Part shown: positions 42,309 to 50,989 of the stretch, piece after piece | Numbering within the stretch: position 1 is the stretch's first letter | Layout of the letters: each line of letters begins with the position of its first letter | Source: Dehalobacter sp. DCA | GTDB taxonomy: Bacteria; Bacillota; Desulfitobacteriia; Desulfitobacteriales; Syntrophobotulaceae | NCBI RefSeq assembly: GCF_000305775.1 | Contig: NC_018866.1 | Location: 2,127,001 to 2,191,000 of the forward strand | DNA: 64,000 nucleotides | Direction: 5' to 3' | Position numbers and translations under genes: made by a program | The notes under the pieces: generated by a model | The model's database searches: none | What the model was told of the DNA's origin: nothing | Seen by the model: only the letters and a program-made list of their open reading frames with translations

Positions 42309-43454
42309 TTATATAAAACGGCGAAACCAGTATTTTTCAAATCCAAGTTTTGTGAGATAGGCTGTCCGTGTTGGTTTCCATAGAGAGATCGATGGGCTTG
42401 GTTTTTTATAATACTGAACCGATGAATATCGGGCTCGACCGAACCCGGTATTCATGATTCAGGTACCCTTTCCTTTATAGGTATATTCCGGCTTTGCCCC
42501 CCTGGACAGAAGATAGATATTTCTTGCTACAACATCTGCCTGGTAATGCGCAAATGAACCGGCTTTCGGTGCGTAGGCCCCAATTACCGGAAGCTTTACC
42601 GCTGCAGCATCACCAATGGCATAGATTGTCGGGTGATTTGTTTCCAAAGTGTGAAGGTCTACTTCAACAAATCCACTGCTATCCACCAAATTCGACTTTC
42701 GCAATACCTCCGGAGTCCAGTGAGGCGCAATACCCAACAAAAGATCCGCAGCAATCTTCGTGCCATGATCCAGGATTAAAGTTTTTTCCTCAATCCTGAG
42801 CACTTTCGCTTCTGTGATCAATTCTATCCCTTTTTCAGCAAGCATTTTTCTTACGCTTTGCCCAACCTTGGGCTTGGCTAATGGCTCCGGGGAGTAATCT
42901 GGCGTCACCAAGGTAAGCTCAATTTTATTCCGAATTCCCCTTTTCCGAAAAAACTGGTCCAAAAGAAACATTATTTCATAAGGAGCAGGTGGACATTTAT
43001 ATGGCAAGCTAGATATAAAAAATACAATTCGTCCAGAGGAGAAATTGTTCAATTGCTGATTTATCTTTCTCACACCATCAAAATCATAAGCATTTAAAGC
43101 ATATTCTTTGAATCCGGGTACGGTTTCAGTGTGATACTCCACTCCCAAAGAAATAATCAAATAGTCAAAAGGCAAGACTCCCTGATTTGTTGAGACCTGA
43201 TGTCCGGTTACATCGATTTTCTGTACTTCCTGATGCAAAACATGGATATTCTTCTTTTTTAAATTGGTTAACTTCCTTGTTATATCCGTTGGTTCTCGCT
43301 GACCGATCATCAGAAGTGGATAAGAGGCTGCAAAGTAATGATTCACTTCCCGGTCTACGACCGTTACCTGCATGGAATCTCCCGCCGCATTTTTAAGAAT
43401 ATTGGAGGCAACAATACCGCCGATTCCCCCACCCAGAATTAAAGTGTTTTTCAT
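42309..43454 (-). CDS. Candidate selenocysteine-containing sulfide:quinone oxidoreductase-like flavoprotein
   Basis: FAD/NAD(P)-type oxidoreductase of the SQR/flavocytochrome c sulfide dehydrogenase superfamily, 381 residues if the TGA at 42459-42461 is read as Sec332. FAD binding: ILGGGIGG (residues 6-13), YLIISLGVE (98-106) and TIYAIGDAAA. The first redox Cys is Cys154 in YKCPPAPYE. The TGA follows EYTYKGKGT, and the frame continues IMNTGFGRARYSS...LTKLGFEKYWF to TAA at 42309. From family knowledge the second catalytic Cys lies in a C-x-x-D/E-x-G motif at this place and is followed by a Lys...Phe-Glu-x-Tyr end, as here. A SECIS-like hairpin follows the TGA. GGGGTGAG sets ATG 43454. Without recoding the product would be 331 residues and lack this end. 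The alternative is a recent nonsense mutation. Confidence 0.72.
42422..42455 (-). promoter_or_regulatory. SECIS-like hairpin after the in-frame TGA
   Basis: Three bases after the TGA the mRNA can fold into ATGAATA-C-CGGGTTC, loop GGTC, GAGCCCG-A-TATTCAT: two 7-bp stems around one C-A mismatch, one G-T pair. The loop begins 18 nt after the TGA and starts with GG. Bacterial SECIS elements recognised by SelB usually have an apical loop with G in the first positions, about 16-37 nt from the TGA. From memory, the E. coli fdhF element has the same GGTC at the same distance. Confidence 0.68.
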
Positions 43455-43528
43455 AATCTCACCCCAGCACTATTTTCCCCAAAGAAAAACACTTTATTCT
43501 AGTGCCTTGTCAATCCGAAAGATCGCGA

Positions 43529-44089
43529 TTAATGGCCTCTGAGCCTATCCAAAATAATTGCAGCAGCTGACCGGACAGACAGATGATTATAGTCTCCAAA
43601 ACCATAAACTGGCTTCAGAATATAGTCTGCTTTTTCCATTTCTTCCTTTATAATACCCCAACCTGTTCCGAAAAGCAGCAGGAAGTCCTCATCAGTTTCC
43701 TCAAGCTTCCGGCGCAGTTCGGAATATTCAATCGTATTCAGATACAGTCTCGCATCCGTTGCAACCGTGAATAATTTCTTGCCGGGATTCTTGATTTTGA
43801 TTTCCTGGACAACTTCTTCCAGCGTCGAAGCAAGCTGCACTTTCTCAAAAGCTTCATATCTATTAGGATTATATTCAGCGCCATACCCTTCCCGCCAAAA
43901 GCCCATGATTCGCCGGGCAAGATCCTGCTGAGCCGGACCGGGATGAACAACATAATAGGTATTCACCCCATATGTAGTTGAGCTTCGGGCAATATCGTGC
44001 AAATCGAGGTTGGTTATTGACGTTACGACCTGCTCCATATTTTTGTTGTAGACAGGTGCGTGAATAAGGGCTACATATAATTCTCCCAT
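43529..44089 (-). CDS. SPOUT-type RNA methyltransferase family protein
   Basis: A 186-residue protein (MGELYVALIHAPVYNKN...) that resembles the SAM-dependent RNA methyltransferase family often encoded beside trmD (Pfam Methyltrn_RNA_4 type). The knot-forming C-terminal part carries LLLFGTGWGI and the ILKPVYGFGDYNHLSVRSA loop, which would bind SAM. The RNA target is unknown. GGAGG precedes the ATG. It follows trmD on the same strand, with a 105-bp repeat between them. It is 74 bp upstream of the SQR-like gene. Confidence 0.8.
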   Translation of the reverse strand: MGELYVALIHAPVYNKNMEQVVTSITNLDLHDIARSSTTYGVNTYYVVHPGPAQQDLARRIMGFWREGYGAEYNPNRYEAFEKVQLASTLEEVVQEIKIKNPGKKLFTVATDARLYLNTIEYSELRRKLEETDEDFLLLFGTGWGIIKEEMEKADYILKPVYGFGDYNHLSVRSAAAIILDRLRGH

Positions 44090-44178
44090 TATTTCCTCCA
44101 GATCTTATTAAATTGTAAAGCAATACCCTAAATAAGTGGCTATATAGCAAGCAGACCTGTCCAAAAAACTTATAATTA

Positions 44179-44283
44179 GTCTGATTGCCACAGTTCCGCG
44201 ACAAGCGGAGCATGGAGTGCGCAGCGCGGATTTTTGTGCCACGGAGGGCACAATAGCCGATAGCGGTATTGTGGCAAGCAGAC
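44179..44283. repeat. Palindromic covarying repeat, copy C
   Basis: A 105-bp palindrome between trmD and the SPOUT gene. Its arms are GTCTGATTGCCACAGTTCC and GGTATTGTGGCAAGCAGAC, with a few mismatches. The core contains AAGCGGAGCATGGAGTGCGC and hairpin TTGTGCC/GGCACAA. The 14-mer GCAAGCAGACCTGT/C occurs both 33 bp before it (44147) and at its end (44274), a direct repeat that may record an insertion. Confidence 0.88.
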
Positions 44284-44311
44284 CTGCCACAATAGGTCTT
44301 TGGTCTTTATA

Positions 44312-45115
44312 CTACTCGCTCTTAATTCGTCGTCTCCGTTTCGGAGCAGGCTTTAAATGTTCCCATCTCTCGCGGTAAACCTTAATCTCCGGATGCTCAA
44401 GCGCAAGTTCCTCTAAAAGCGGATAATCTGTTTGCTGAAACTCTATCTGCGGGATTAAATCACTTCTTTTCAGGAGAGTCCTTTTCAGAGACTCTTTTCT
44501 ACGCCAGCGCTCAATGTTGGCGTGGTGTCCTGAAAGCAGAACCTCGGGCACCTGCATTCCTTCAAAGTCGGGAGGACGTGTATACTGAGGATACTCGAGC
44601 AGACCTTGACTGTGGGAATCATCCTCCTGCGAAACACTGTTCCCGAGAACCCCCGGTAAGAGCCTTGCCACCGAATCAATCATCACCATCGCAGCAAGTT
44701 CTCCTCCCGTTAAAACATAATCTCCGATGGACATCTCCTCATCGGCCAGGACGCGTATTCTCTCGTCAAATCCTTCATAATGGCCGCACAAAAAAACTAA
44801 CTCATCATATCCAGCCAGTCTCAAAGCTTCCCGCTGCTCAAATTTTTTTCCCTGAGGCGAGAGCAAAATAATTCGGCGGCTTCCTGCAGGCTCCGGCAAA
44901 TTCCGGACAGCCTTGAACAGAGGCTCCGGCTTTAGAACCATTCCCGAACCCCCGCCATACGGGATATCATCCACATTTTTATGTTTGCTCTCGGCATAAT
45001 CGCGGAAATTAACAAGCGCTATCTCAAGCAGGCCCGCTTCCTGAGCCCTTTTCAGAATGCTTTCTTTTAATGGCGCAAACATTTCCGGAAAAATCGTCAG
45101 TACAATAAACTTCAT
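44312..45115 (-). CDS. trmD: tRNA (guanine-N1)-methyltransferase
   Basis: Methylates G37 next to the anticodon of tRNAs with G36, which prevents frameshifting. The 267 residues contain the SPOUT knot: YGGGSGMVLKPEPLF, LSPQGKKFEQ, LCGHYEGFDERI and the SIGDYVLTGGELA motif. The C-terminal SQEDDSHSQGLLEYPQYTRP is also typical. The last 25 residues are strongly basic (APKRRRRIKSE). It lies 18 bp after rimM, in the rpsP-khpA-rimM-trmD order. Confidence 0.97.
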   Translation of the reverse strand: MKFIVLTIFPEMFAPLKESILKRAQEAGLLEIALVNFRDYAESKHKNVDDIPYGGGSGMVLKPEPLFKAVRNLPEPAGSRRIILLSPQGKKFEQREALRLAGYDELVFLCGHYEGFDERIRVLADEEMSIGDYVLTGGELAAMVMIDSVARLLPGVLGNSVSQEDDSHSQGLLEYPQYTRPPDFEGMQVPEVLLSGHHANIERWRRKESLKRTLLKRSDLIPQIEFQQTDYPLLEELALEHPEIKVYRERWEHLKPAPKRRRRIKSE

Positions 45116-45133
45116 ACGCAGCCTCTCTTTATG

Positions 45134-45643
45134 CTAAGACTCATCATCGAGTAGTCCCGGAGGCAAAATGACATCCATTCTTTTCGCGGGGACATCCACC
45201 TTTTTGACGACGTTTTTCAAGGCCGGAACACAGAATTCAGTTTTTTCGCCGCGGACAATATAGATATCGTTCGAACCAGTTTCCTGAACTCTTATCAAAG
45301 TCCCCAGCAGAATATCATTCTCGTAAACCTGCATTCCCTCAAGCTCAAAGTAATACCAGCGGTCTTGCAGCGGAGGAATTTCCGATCGATCTAGTCTGAC
45401 CTCAAATCCACGGATCTTTTCAGCATCCTCCCTGGTAGCAATGCCTTCCAAAGTCAAGAACACAATACCTTTCGGATCAATCCTTACCCCCTGGACATGA
45501 ATTTTTTTTTCAGTCTTTCCATCAGATAGATAAATTTCTTTCAGATCCCTGAACCGCTCCGTATTATCCGTAATCGGGTATACCTTGATCTCTCCTTTGA
45601 TACCCTGCGGTTTCAGGACCTCTCCAATTAATATACTTTCCAA
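45134..45643 (-). CDS. rimM: Ribosome maturation factor RimM
   Basis: Assists 30S assembly by binding S19. The 169 residues have an N-terminal RimM barrel (IGEVLKPQGIKGEIKVYP) and a C-terminal PRC-barrel domain with WYYFELEGMQVYEND and ENDILLGTLI. The final VKKVDVPAKRMDVILPPGLL is typical. Translation seems to start at TTG 45643. It is co-oriented with khpA 158 bp upstream, and two hairpins lie between. Confidence 0.95.
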   Translation of the reverse strand: MESILIGEVLKPQGIKGEIKVYPITDNTERFRDLKEIYLSDGKTEKKIHVQGVRIDPKGIVFLTLEGIATREDAEKIRGFEVRLDRSEIPPLQDRWYYFELEGMQVYENDILLGTLIRVQETGSNDIYIVRGEKTEFCVPALKNVVKKVDVPAKRMDVILPPGLLDDES

Positions 45644-45732
45644 GGCGTTACGCCCTTTCCTTTAAAGAATTCCCGAAATCCATCATCCCATTTAAAGAAA
45701 ACTTGGTCGTCGTCAGCCTTAGCTGCCCTTAG

Positions 45733-45768
45733 ATGGTTCAGAAAGCACTTAGCGTTCTTCTGAACCAT
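45733..45768. repeat. Perfect 11-bp hairpin in khpA-rimM gap
   Basis: ATGGTTCAGAA and TTCTGAACCAT pair exactly around a 14-nt loop. There is no T-run. It follows a second, smaller hairpin that looks like a terminator. It may be an RNA processing or protein-binding site inside the operon. Confidence 0.55.
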
Positions 45769-45775
45769 TAAAGTC

Positions 45776-45794
45776 AAAAAGGGCCTGAGCCCTT
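45776..45794 (-). terminator. Short hairpin with T-run after khpA
   Basis: On the minus strand, AAGGGC-TCAG-GCCCTT is followed by TTTGAC. It starts 8 bp after the khpA stop and could partly end the rpsP-khpA transcript before rimM-trmD. Confidence 0.5.
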
Positions 45795-45801
45795 TCCAAC
45801 C

Positions 45802-46032
45802 TTACTGGTCAATATCAACAATAACCCTGCGTCCGTCTTTCACGGCCGCAGCCTTGACTATTGTCCGAATAGCGTTAGCGATCTTGCCCTGTTTACCGAT
45901 CACTTTGCCCATATCTTCCTGAGCAACTGTCAATTGAAGGTGCACAGTTCTCTCTGTAGCATTCTGAACCACAATAACTTCTTCAGGATGATCCACCAAT
46001 GCCTTAGCTAGTACCTCTACGACTTCTTTCAC
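45802..46032 (-). CDS. khpA: KH-domain RNA-binding protein KhpA
   Basis: Small RNA-binding protein (YlqC) that partners with KhpB in Gram-positive bacteria. The KH core has the GKQG loop in MGKVIGKQGKIANAIRTIV. GGAGGTGA lies 5 nt before GTG 46032 and gives a VKEVVEVLAKALVD start like homologues, so I prefer it to ATG 46047. The product has 76 residues. It lies just after rpsP, its standard place. Confidence 0.93.
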   Translation of the reverse strand: MKEVVEVLAKALVDHPEEVIVVQNATERTVHLQLTVAQEDMGKVIGKQGKIANAIRTIVKAAAVKDGRRVIVDIDQ

Positions 46033-46049
46033 AGGAGTCACCTCCATGC

Positions 46050-46313
46050 TTACTTGGATTTATGAAATTTCTCCATAATTCCGGCCTGACTGAGCAGAGA
46101 TTTTGCGGTATCTGAAGGTTGAGCTCCCTGAGTCAACCATTCCAGCGCTTTGATCTCATCTATCTTGATTTCATGAGGATTTTTGGTAGGATCATAATAA
46201 CCAATTTCCTCAATTGCTCTGCCATCACGGCGGGATGCTGAGTCGCATACTACAAGACGGTAGAAAGGATTTTTCTTTGCACCCATGCGGCGCAAACGAA
46301 TCGTTGTTGCCAT
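46050..46313 (-). CDS. rpsP: 30S ribosomal protein S16
   Basis: Small-subunit assembly protein. The 87 residues include the signature [20 protein letters not shown] and [27 protein letters not shown] sets the ATG at 46311-46313 rather than the upstream frame start at 46346. It follows ffh by about 110 bp on the same strand and is followed closely by khpA. Confidence 0.97.
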   Translation of the reverse strand: MATTIRLRRMGAKKNPFYRLVVCDSASRRDGRAIEEIGYYDPTKNPHEIKIDEIKALEWLTQGAQPSDTAKSLLSQAGIMEKFHKSK

Positions 46314-46422
46314 AATTTCACCTCCTCCAACAAACTCTAAACCCATATATTCAACAACATAAATGATATTTGGGAATCCGCAATGATTTAAAGCTATATA
46401 AAATTGTTTGGATTTTATGGCA

Positions 46423-47811
46423 CTATATTTGGAAAGGAAATTTTGGGAAAGACTTCTTGCCTTGTTTTTTCCCTTTCTTTCCTTTCTTCGTACCGCCTTT
46501 GGCGGCTCCTCCCATCCCTGGGAGCCCGGAAAGCTGTTTCATCATTTTCTTGGTTTGTTCATATTGCTTAAGAAGCCTTCCAACATCGACAACCGTTGTT
46601 CCGCTCCCTTTCGCTATCCTTTTTTTACGGGAGTCCTTGATCAGGATCGGTTTTCTTCTTTCATCCGCTGTCATCGAGCAGATGATGGCTTCCGCCTTGT
46701 AGAACTCTTTCTCATCAATTTGGACGCCTTTCAGCTGCTTACCGATTCCAGGCAGCATTTCCAGCACAGACGACAAAGGACCCATCGAGCGCAGCTGTTT
46801 GATCTGGTCAAGGTAGTCATCCAGCGTAAGCTCCTGTTTGCGGATTTTCTCTTCCAGTTCCCTGGCTTTTTTCTCGTCGACGTTCTGCTGGGCTCTCTCG
46901 ATCAGAGTCAGCACATCGCCCATACCTAAAATCCTGGACGCGATCCGGTCAGGGTGAAAGACTTCCAAAGCATCCATTTTTTCGCCGGTTCCGGCAAATT
47001 TGATCGAGCAGCCAGTCACTGCTTTGACAGAAAGCGCCGCCCCGCCGCGGGTATCCCCGTCGAGTTTGGAAAGAATGACGCCGTCAAGTCCGAGCTGTTG
47101 GTGGAAAGCATCGGCAGCATTCACTGCATCCTGACCAGTCATGGCATCGACGACCAACAATATTTCATGCGGTCTGACATTTCCTTTGATCTTGGACAGT
47201 TCATCCATGAGTTCTTCATTAATATGCAGCCGTCCGGCAGTATCGATGATGACAACATCATTGCCGTTTTTTCTCGCAAATACCAGACTCTCGGAAGCGA
47301 TCTTCACGGGATTTTCCTGACCAAGAGAAAAAACCGGAACCTTGATCTGTTCCCCCAAAACTTCCAGCTGTTTAATTGCAGCAGGACGGTAGATGTCACA
47401 GGCGACCAGCAGCGGGTTTTTCCCCTGCTTTTTCAGCATACTGGCGAGCTTGGCACCATGGGTGGTTTTCCCGGCTCCCTGCAGCCCCACCAGCATAATA
47501 ATGGTCGGTGGTTTGGAGGAAATCGATATTTTGCTTTCACTCCCACCCATCAGACGGATAATCTCTTCGTGGACAATTTTAATCACATGCTGCCCGGGAG
47601 TAAGGGATTCCAGTACTTCCTGACCTACAGACCTCTCCTTGATCCGGGCAATCAGTTCTTTGACAACCTTGAAATTGACGTCTGCTTCAAGCAGCGCAAT
47701 TCTAACTTCACGCAGGGCCTCTGTAACATCGGCTTCGGTTAATTTACCTTTTCCTCTAAGTCTTTTGAAAGTAGCCTGGAGTTTTTCGCTTAGGCCCTCA
47801 AACATTGCCAT
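46423..47811 (-). CDS. ffh: Signal recognition particle protein Ffh
   Basis: GTPase that binds signal sequences on the ribosome and delivers them with 4.5S RNA to FtsY. The 462 residues comprise an N domain, a G domain with [15 protein letters not shown] (about 106-120), [11 protein letters not shown] and TKLD-type [15 protein letters not shown], and a methionine-rich M domain ending in a Lys/Gly-rich tail. The first ATG has GAAGGG nearby; a second ATG two codons on is possible. It follows ylxM by 38 bp. Its receptor ftsY is at 54-55 kb. Confidence 0.98.
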   Translation of the reverse strand: MAMFEGLSEKLQATFKRLRGKGKLTEADVTEALREVRIALLEADVNFKVVKELIARIKERSVGQEVLESLTPGQHVIKIVHEEIIRLMGGSESKISISSKPPTIIMLVGLQGAGKTTHGAKLASMLKKQGKNPLLVACDIYRPAAIKQLEVLGEQIKVPVFSLGQENPVKIASESLVFARKNGNDVVIIDTAGRLHINEELMDELSKIKGNVRPHEILLVVDAMTGQDAVNAADAFHQQLGLDGVILSKLDGDTRGGAALSVKAVTGCSIKFAGTGEKMDALEVFHPDRIASRILGMGDVLTLIERAQQNVDEKKARELEEKIRKQELTLDDYLDQIKQLRSMGPLSSVLEMLPGIGKQLKGVQIDEKEFYKAEAIICSMTADERRKPILIKDSRKKRIAKGSGTTVVDVGRLLKQYEQTKKMMKQLSGLPGMGGAAKGGTKKGKKGKKQGKKSFPKFPFQI

Positions 47812-47848
47812 CCCGGCGTCCCTTCTTTCCCCATCATATTTTTATTCG

Positions 47849-48214
47849 CTATTCGAATGTATCTGCAATAATCTCTTTGATCCGCATATTTATGTCCAAC
47901 TGACGTTTCCAGGCATATCCGCTGGAGAAATCTTCTTGTTTTACTTCTTCCAGCAAGGACTCTATGCGGTGGAATTTATCTCTTTCCTGGATAAATCGGA
48001 AAACGAGTCCAAGCTTGTGCTCATATCCCTCCAGAATCTTTTCGGTTCTTTTGAGCAAATCATAAACTGCCTGGCGGCTGATGCCTTCTTCCTCAGCGAT
48101 CTCAGAAAGTGAGTAATCCTGCTGATAGTACAAATCCCATATTTTTCCCTGCTTTTCTGTCAGCAAGGGGCCATAAAAATCAAATAACAAGGCTTTTTCA
48201 GTGATTTCTTTCAT
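47849..48214 (-). CDS. ylxM: YlxM family (UPF0122) helix-turn-helix protein
   Basis: A 121-residue protein usually encoded directly before ffh, which it may regulate or assist. The sigma-like helix-turn-helix is visible as [20 protein letters not shown] and [14 protein letters not shown]. It acts in the cytoplasm; in some Gram-positive bacteria it modulates the GTPase activity of SRP. The genes ylxM and ffh form an operon here. The gap upstream (48215-48526, 312 bp) is AT-rich and holds a possible TTGACA box near 48321 on the plus strand, with no clear -10. Confidence 0.92.
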   Translation of the reverse strand: MKEITEKALLFDFYGPLLTEKQGKIWDLYYQQDYSLSEIAEEEGISRQAVYDLLKRTEKILEGYEHKLGLVFRFIQERDKFHRIESLLEEVKQEDFSSGYAWKRQLDINMRIKEIIADTFE

Positions 48215-48526
48215 TTTGATATTCCGGCCTCACTGTAAAGTATTTTTGCTTTACACCTTTTGTATTTTATCCAAAAACACCTTCATTGTCAAGTTTTTAC
48301 TTCAACGTTCTGATTGTGATTGACAAGTTATTAATGATAAATGTGTTTACATTTTAATGTATAAATCACTGTTTTTCTGTGGTAATATATTACATGTATT
48401 TTCAGAAATATTCATAATCCTTTTTATTATTACATTTTTATTAGGTACATGCCCTATTTATACTATTCAGAAAAAGAGAAAAATTTCCGATATAAATTAT
48501 GATAAACACTGTACGGAGAAATAAAT

Positions 48527-50890
48527 ATGAAAGTAACAAAGAATAAGACACTGATTATTGTTTTCATTGCTGTTTATTATCTTTTTTACCTTACTGCGAC
48601 CATTAACCAATCCGATTTTTGGGGAAATATTCTCTCGCCGATTGGTGCGCTGATTTCATTTTTTCTGCTTTTGCAGGCCTATTATAAATCAAGCCAGCCA
48701 AAGTATGTTCGTTACATCTGGCTGTTTTTTTCTTTTGCTTCCCTTTCTTGGGCAGTCGGTGACTTCATGTGGGACTATTCTGTTTGGATACTTGGAATTG
48801 ATCCAATAGAGGACTTGTTTGTTGCAGCCCTGTATTTTGGCACCAATCTTTTTCTTTCGATAAGTTCTGTCATCTTTGCCCTAAACCGTTTCAGGAGATG
48901 GAATGCCCTGCAGCTGCTGATTGACAGTCTGGCGATGTCTGTTTCCATCCTGCTATTGATCTGGATCATTTACTTTGATGCGAACTACGAGAACCTTTAT
49001 CTCGTTTCCAGAGGCGGCTGGACTTCAGCTATGAGCATTGTTCTTGATATTGGCATGATGACCGGTATAGCCATCTGGTTCTTCTCAATCCGGGCCGGTA
49101 ATATCGCAGCCTCCGTCCGGCTCGCAGCAAGTTCCGTTTTGGCTTTTGCTTTGATCGATTTGGTCTATTATTATCTCTATCTGCATGATCTTTATATTCC
49201 GAATTCAGTGATTGATTCGGTTTATATGGCGACATTGCTAGGCATTGCGCTCAGTGCGCTTATAACACCCGAGAATATAAAAGCAGGGGCTGATGATCTT
49301 GAGCTATATGGGGATTATTCCAACGAAGGCTACAGAAATCAGGGGTTACTTTTATTGGTCGGACCTATTATTATTCTATTTTTCGTTGGATTCAATATCC
49401 AGAGCTTATTGATTTATCTCATTATTATCTTTCTTCATGGAATATTGAGCAATCATATTCAGAATTCCATCAAAGACCAACGTCTCTTAACAAGAGAAAA
49501 AGAGCTGAATGCTGAACTTGAAAAACGTATTGATGAACGTACCCGGGAGCTTTCGGAAAAAGCCAGAGAACTCGAGAAGAAAAACCGCCAGCTGCATTAC
49601 CTTTCCAGTCAAGATATCGTAACCAAGCTTTATAACCGCCGCTTCTTTCTGGAAGCTGTGCAGGAAAAAATCAGAAACTGCCAGGCCGATGATATTCTCG
49701 TCCTGTTATTTCTCGATATTGACCGGTTCAAAACGATCAATGATGTTTATGGCCATATTATCGGAGATAAACTGATCATTGCTCTTTCCAAGCGTCTCCA
49801 GAAATTTGCCGATCCTGAACATGACCTGCTGGCCCGCTTCGGCGGTGATGAATTTGTGCTGGCGTTCCATGGCAAATATCACAACGCAGATATTGAGAAC
49901 CTGGCCCAAAGTATCATCGCCATCTGTACAGAACCAATCCAGCTCAGTAAATATACATTCCACATAACGATCAGTGTCGGGATCTCCATTTACCCGCATG
50001 ATGCTTCAAGTCTTGACGCCCTGATCCAGAATTCCGATATAGCGATGTATGAGGCCAAAAAAATAGGGTTCAATAAATACGTCTTTTTCAATGAGCAAAT
50101 CAATGCGATCCTCCAAAGGAATCTAAAGCTTGAAATTTTATTGCGAAAAGCGATCTATGATAAAGAATTTTCACTTCATTACCAGCCCCAGTTCAGCATA
50201 CCGGATAACAGTCTTATCGGGATTGAAGCACTGCTCCGCTGGAATAGTCCGGCCGAAGGTTCAATTCCTCCGAGTGAATTCATTTCGATTGCAGAGGAGA
50301 CAGACCTGATTATTCCGCTTGGAAAATGGGTGATGAACAGGGCGATCCGCCAAATTGCCGAATGGAACAACCGTTATCAGACCACTCTGAAAATGGGCAT
50401 CAACGTTTCGATCAAACAGCTAAATCATAAAGAATTTGGTGAAATGATCAAATCAGCAATCAAGTTCTATGCTGTTCCTCCGGAATGGATTGATATGGAG
50501 ATCACTGAAAGCATAGCAATCGAAGAAGCCTACGATATTCACAAGATTACCAAAACGATCAGGGATCTCGGAATCTCTATCTCAATTGATGACTTTGGAA
50601 CCGGCTATTCCTCTTTAAATCATTTGAAGATGTTCCCATTCGACCGCATAAAATTTCCCAAACTCTCGATTGATCATATTGTCAATGATGAGTTTGACAA
50701 AGAAATTGTACGTTCGATTATTGTGCTGGCGAATTTTATGAAAATTAAAACTATCGCCGAAGGCGTTGAAACTGCAGCCCAATACGACGTGTTGAAAGAA
50801 TTGGGCTGTGATCAGATTCAAGGCTACTATCTGGCCAAGCCTATGCCGGCTAAAGAGTTCGAAAAAGCATTTTTTAACTTACCCCAATAG
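48527..50890 (+). CDS. Membrane-bound GGDEF-EAL cyclic-di-GMP enzyme
   Basis: Makes and/or breaks the second messenger cyclic di-GMP. The 787 residues have about eight to nine membrane helices (1-300), which may sense a membrane signal. A coiled coil follows (about 315-355, LEKRIDERTRELSEKARELE). The GGDEF domain has an intact ARFGGDEF site near 438, and the EAL domain has intact EALLRW near 565 plus DDFGTGYSS and the AEGVET loop. Both domains could be active. The GGAGAAATAAAT site supports the ATG. It is monocistronic. No c-di-GMP riboswitch lies in its leader. Confidence 0.93.
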   Translation: MKVTKNKTLIIVFIAVYYLFYLTATINQSDFWGNILSPIGALISFFLLLQAYYKSSQPKYVRYIWLFFSFASLSWAVGDFMWDYSVWILGIDPIEDLFVAALYFGTNLFLSISSVIFALNRFRRWNALQLLIDSLAMSVSILLLIWIIYFDANYENLYLVSRGGWTSAMSIVLDIGMMTGIAIWFFSIRAGNIAASVRLAASSVLAFALIDLVYYYLYLHDLYIPNSVIDSVYMATLLGIALSALITPENIKAGADDLELYGDYSNEGYRNQGLLLLVGPIIILFFVGFNIQSLLIYLIIIFLHGILSNHIQNSIKDQRLLTREKELNAELEKRIDERTRELSEKARELEKKNRQLHYLSSQDIVTKLYNRRFFLEAVQEKIRNCQADDILVLLFLDIDRFKTINDVYGHIIGDKLIIALSKRLQKFADPEHDLLARFGGDEFVLAFHGKYHNADIENLAQSIIAICTEPIQLSKYTFHITISVGISIYPHDASSLDALIQNSDIAMYEAKKIGFNKYVFFNEQINAILQRNLKLEILLRKAIYDKEFSLHYQPQFSIPDNSLIGIEALLRWNSPAEGSIPPSEFISIAEETDLIIPLGKWVMNRAIRQIAEWNNRYQTTLKMGINVSIKQLNHKEFGEMIKSAIKFYAVPPEWIDMEITESIAIEEAYDIHKITKTIRDLGISISIDDFGTGYSSLNHLKMFPFDRIKFPKLSIDHIVNDEFDKEIVRSIIVLANFMKIKTIAEGVETAAQYDVLKELGCDQIQGYYLAKPMPAKEFEKAFFNLPQ

Positions 50891-50989
50891 TTCCTTTTAG
50901 AAAATTCTTCAGTAAATTCTTCAATCATTTCTTTATTAAATTTTACAGAATTTCTCTTGTTTAACCGAGTCGGCAGGATAGCGAGAAGC

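Noticed and set aside
42459-43454. A 331-residue truncated SQR-like protein
   Set aside because: The frame continues after TGA with a family-like C-terminus and a SECIS-like stem, so the longer 42309-43454 reading is preferred.
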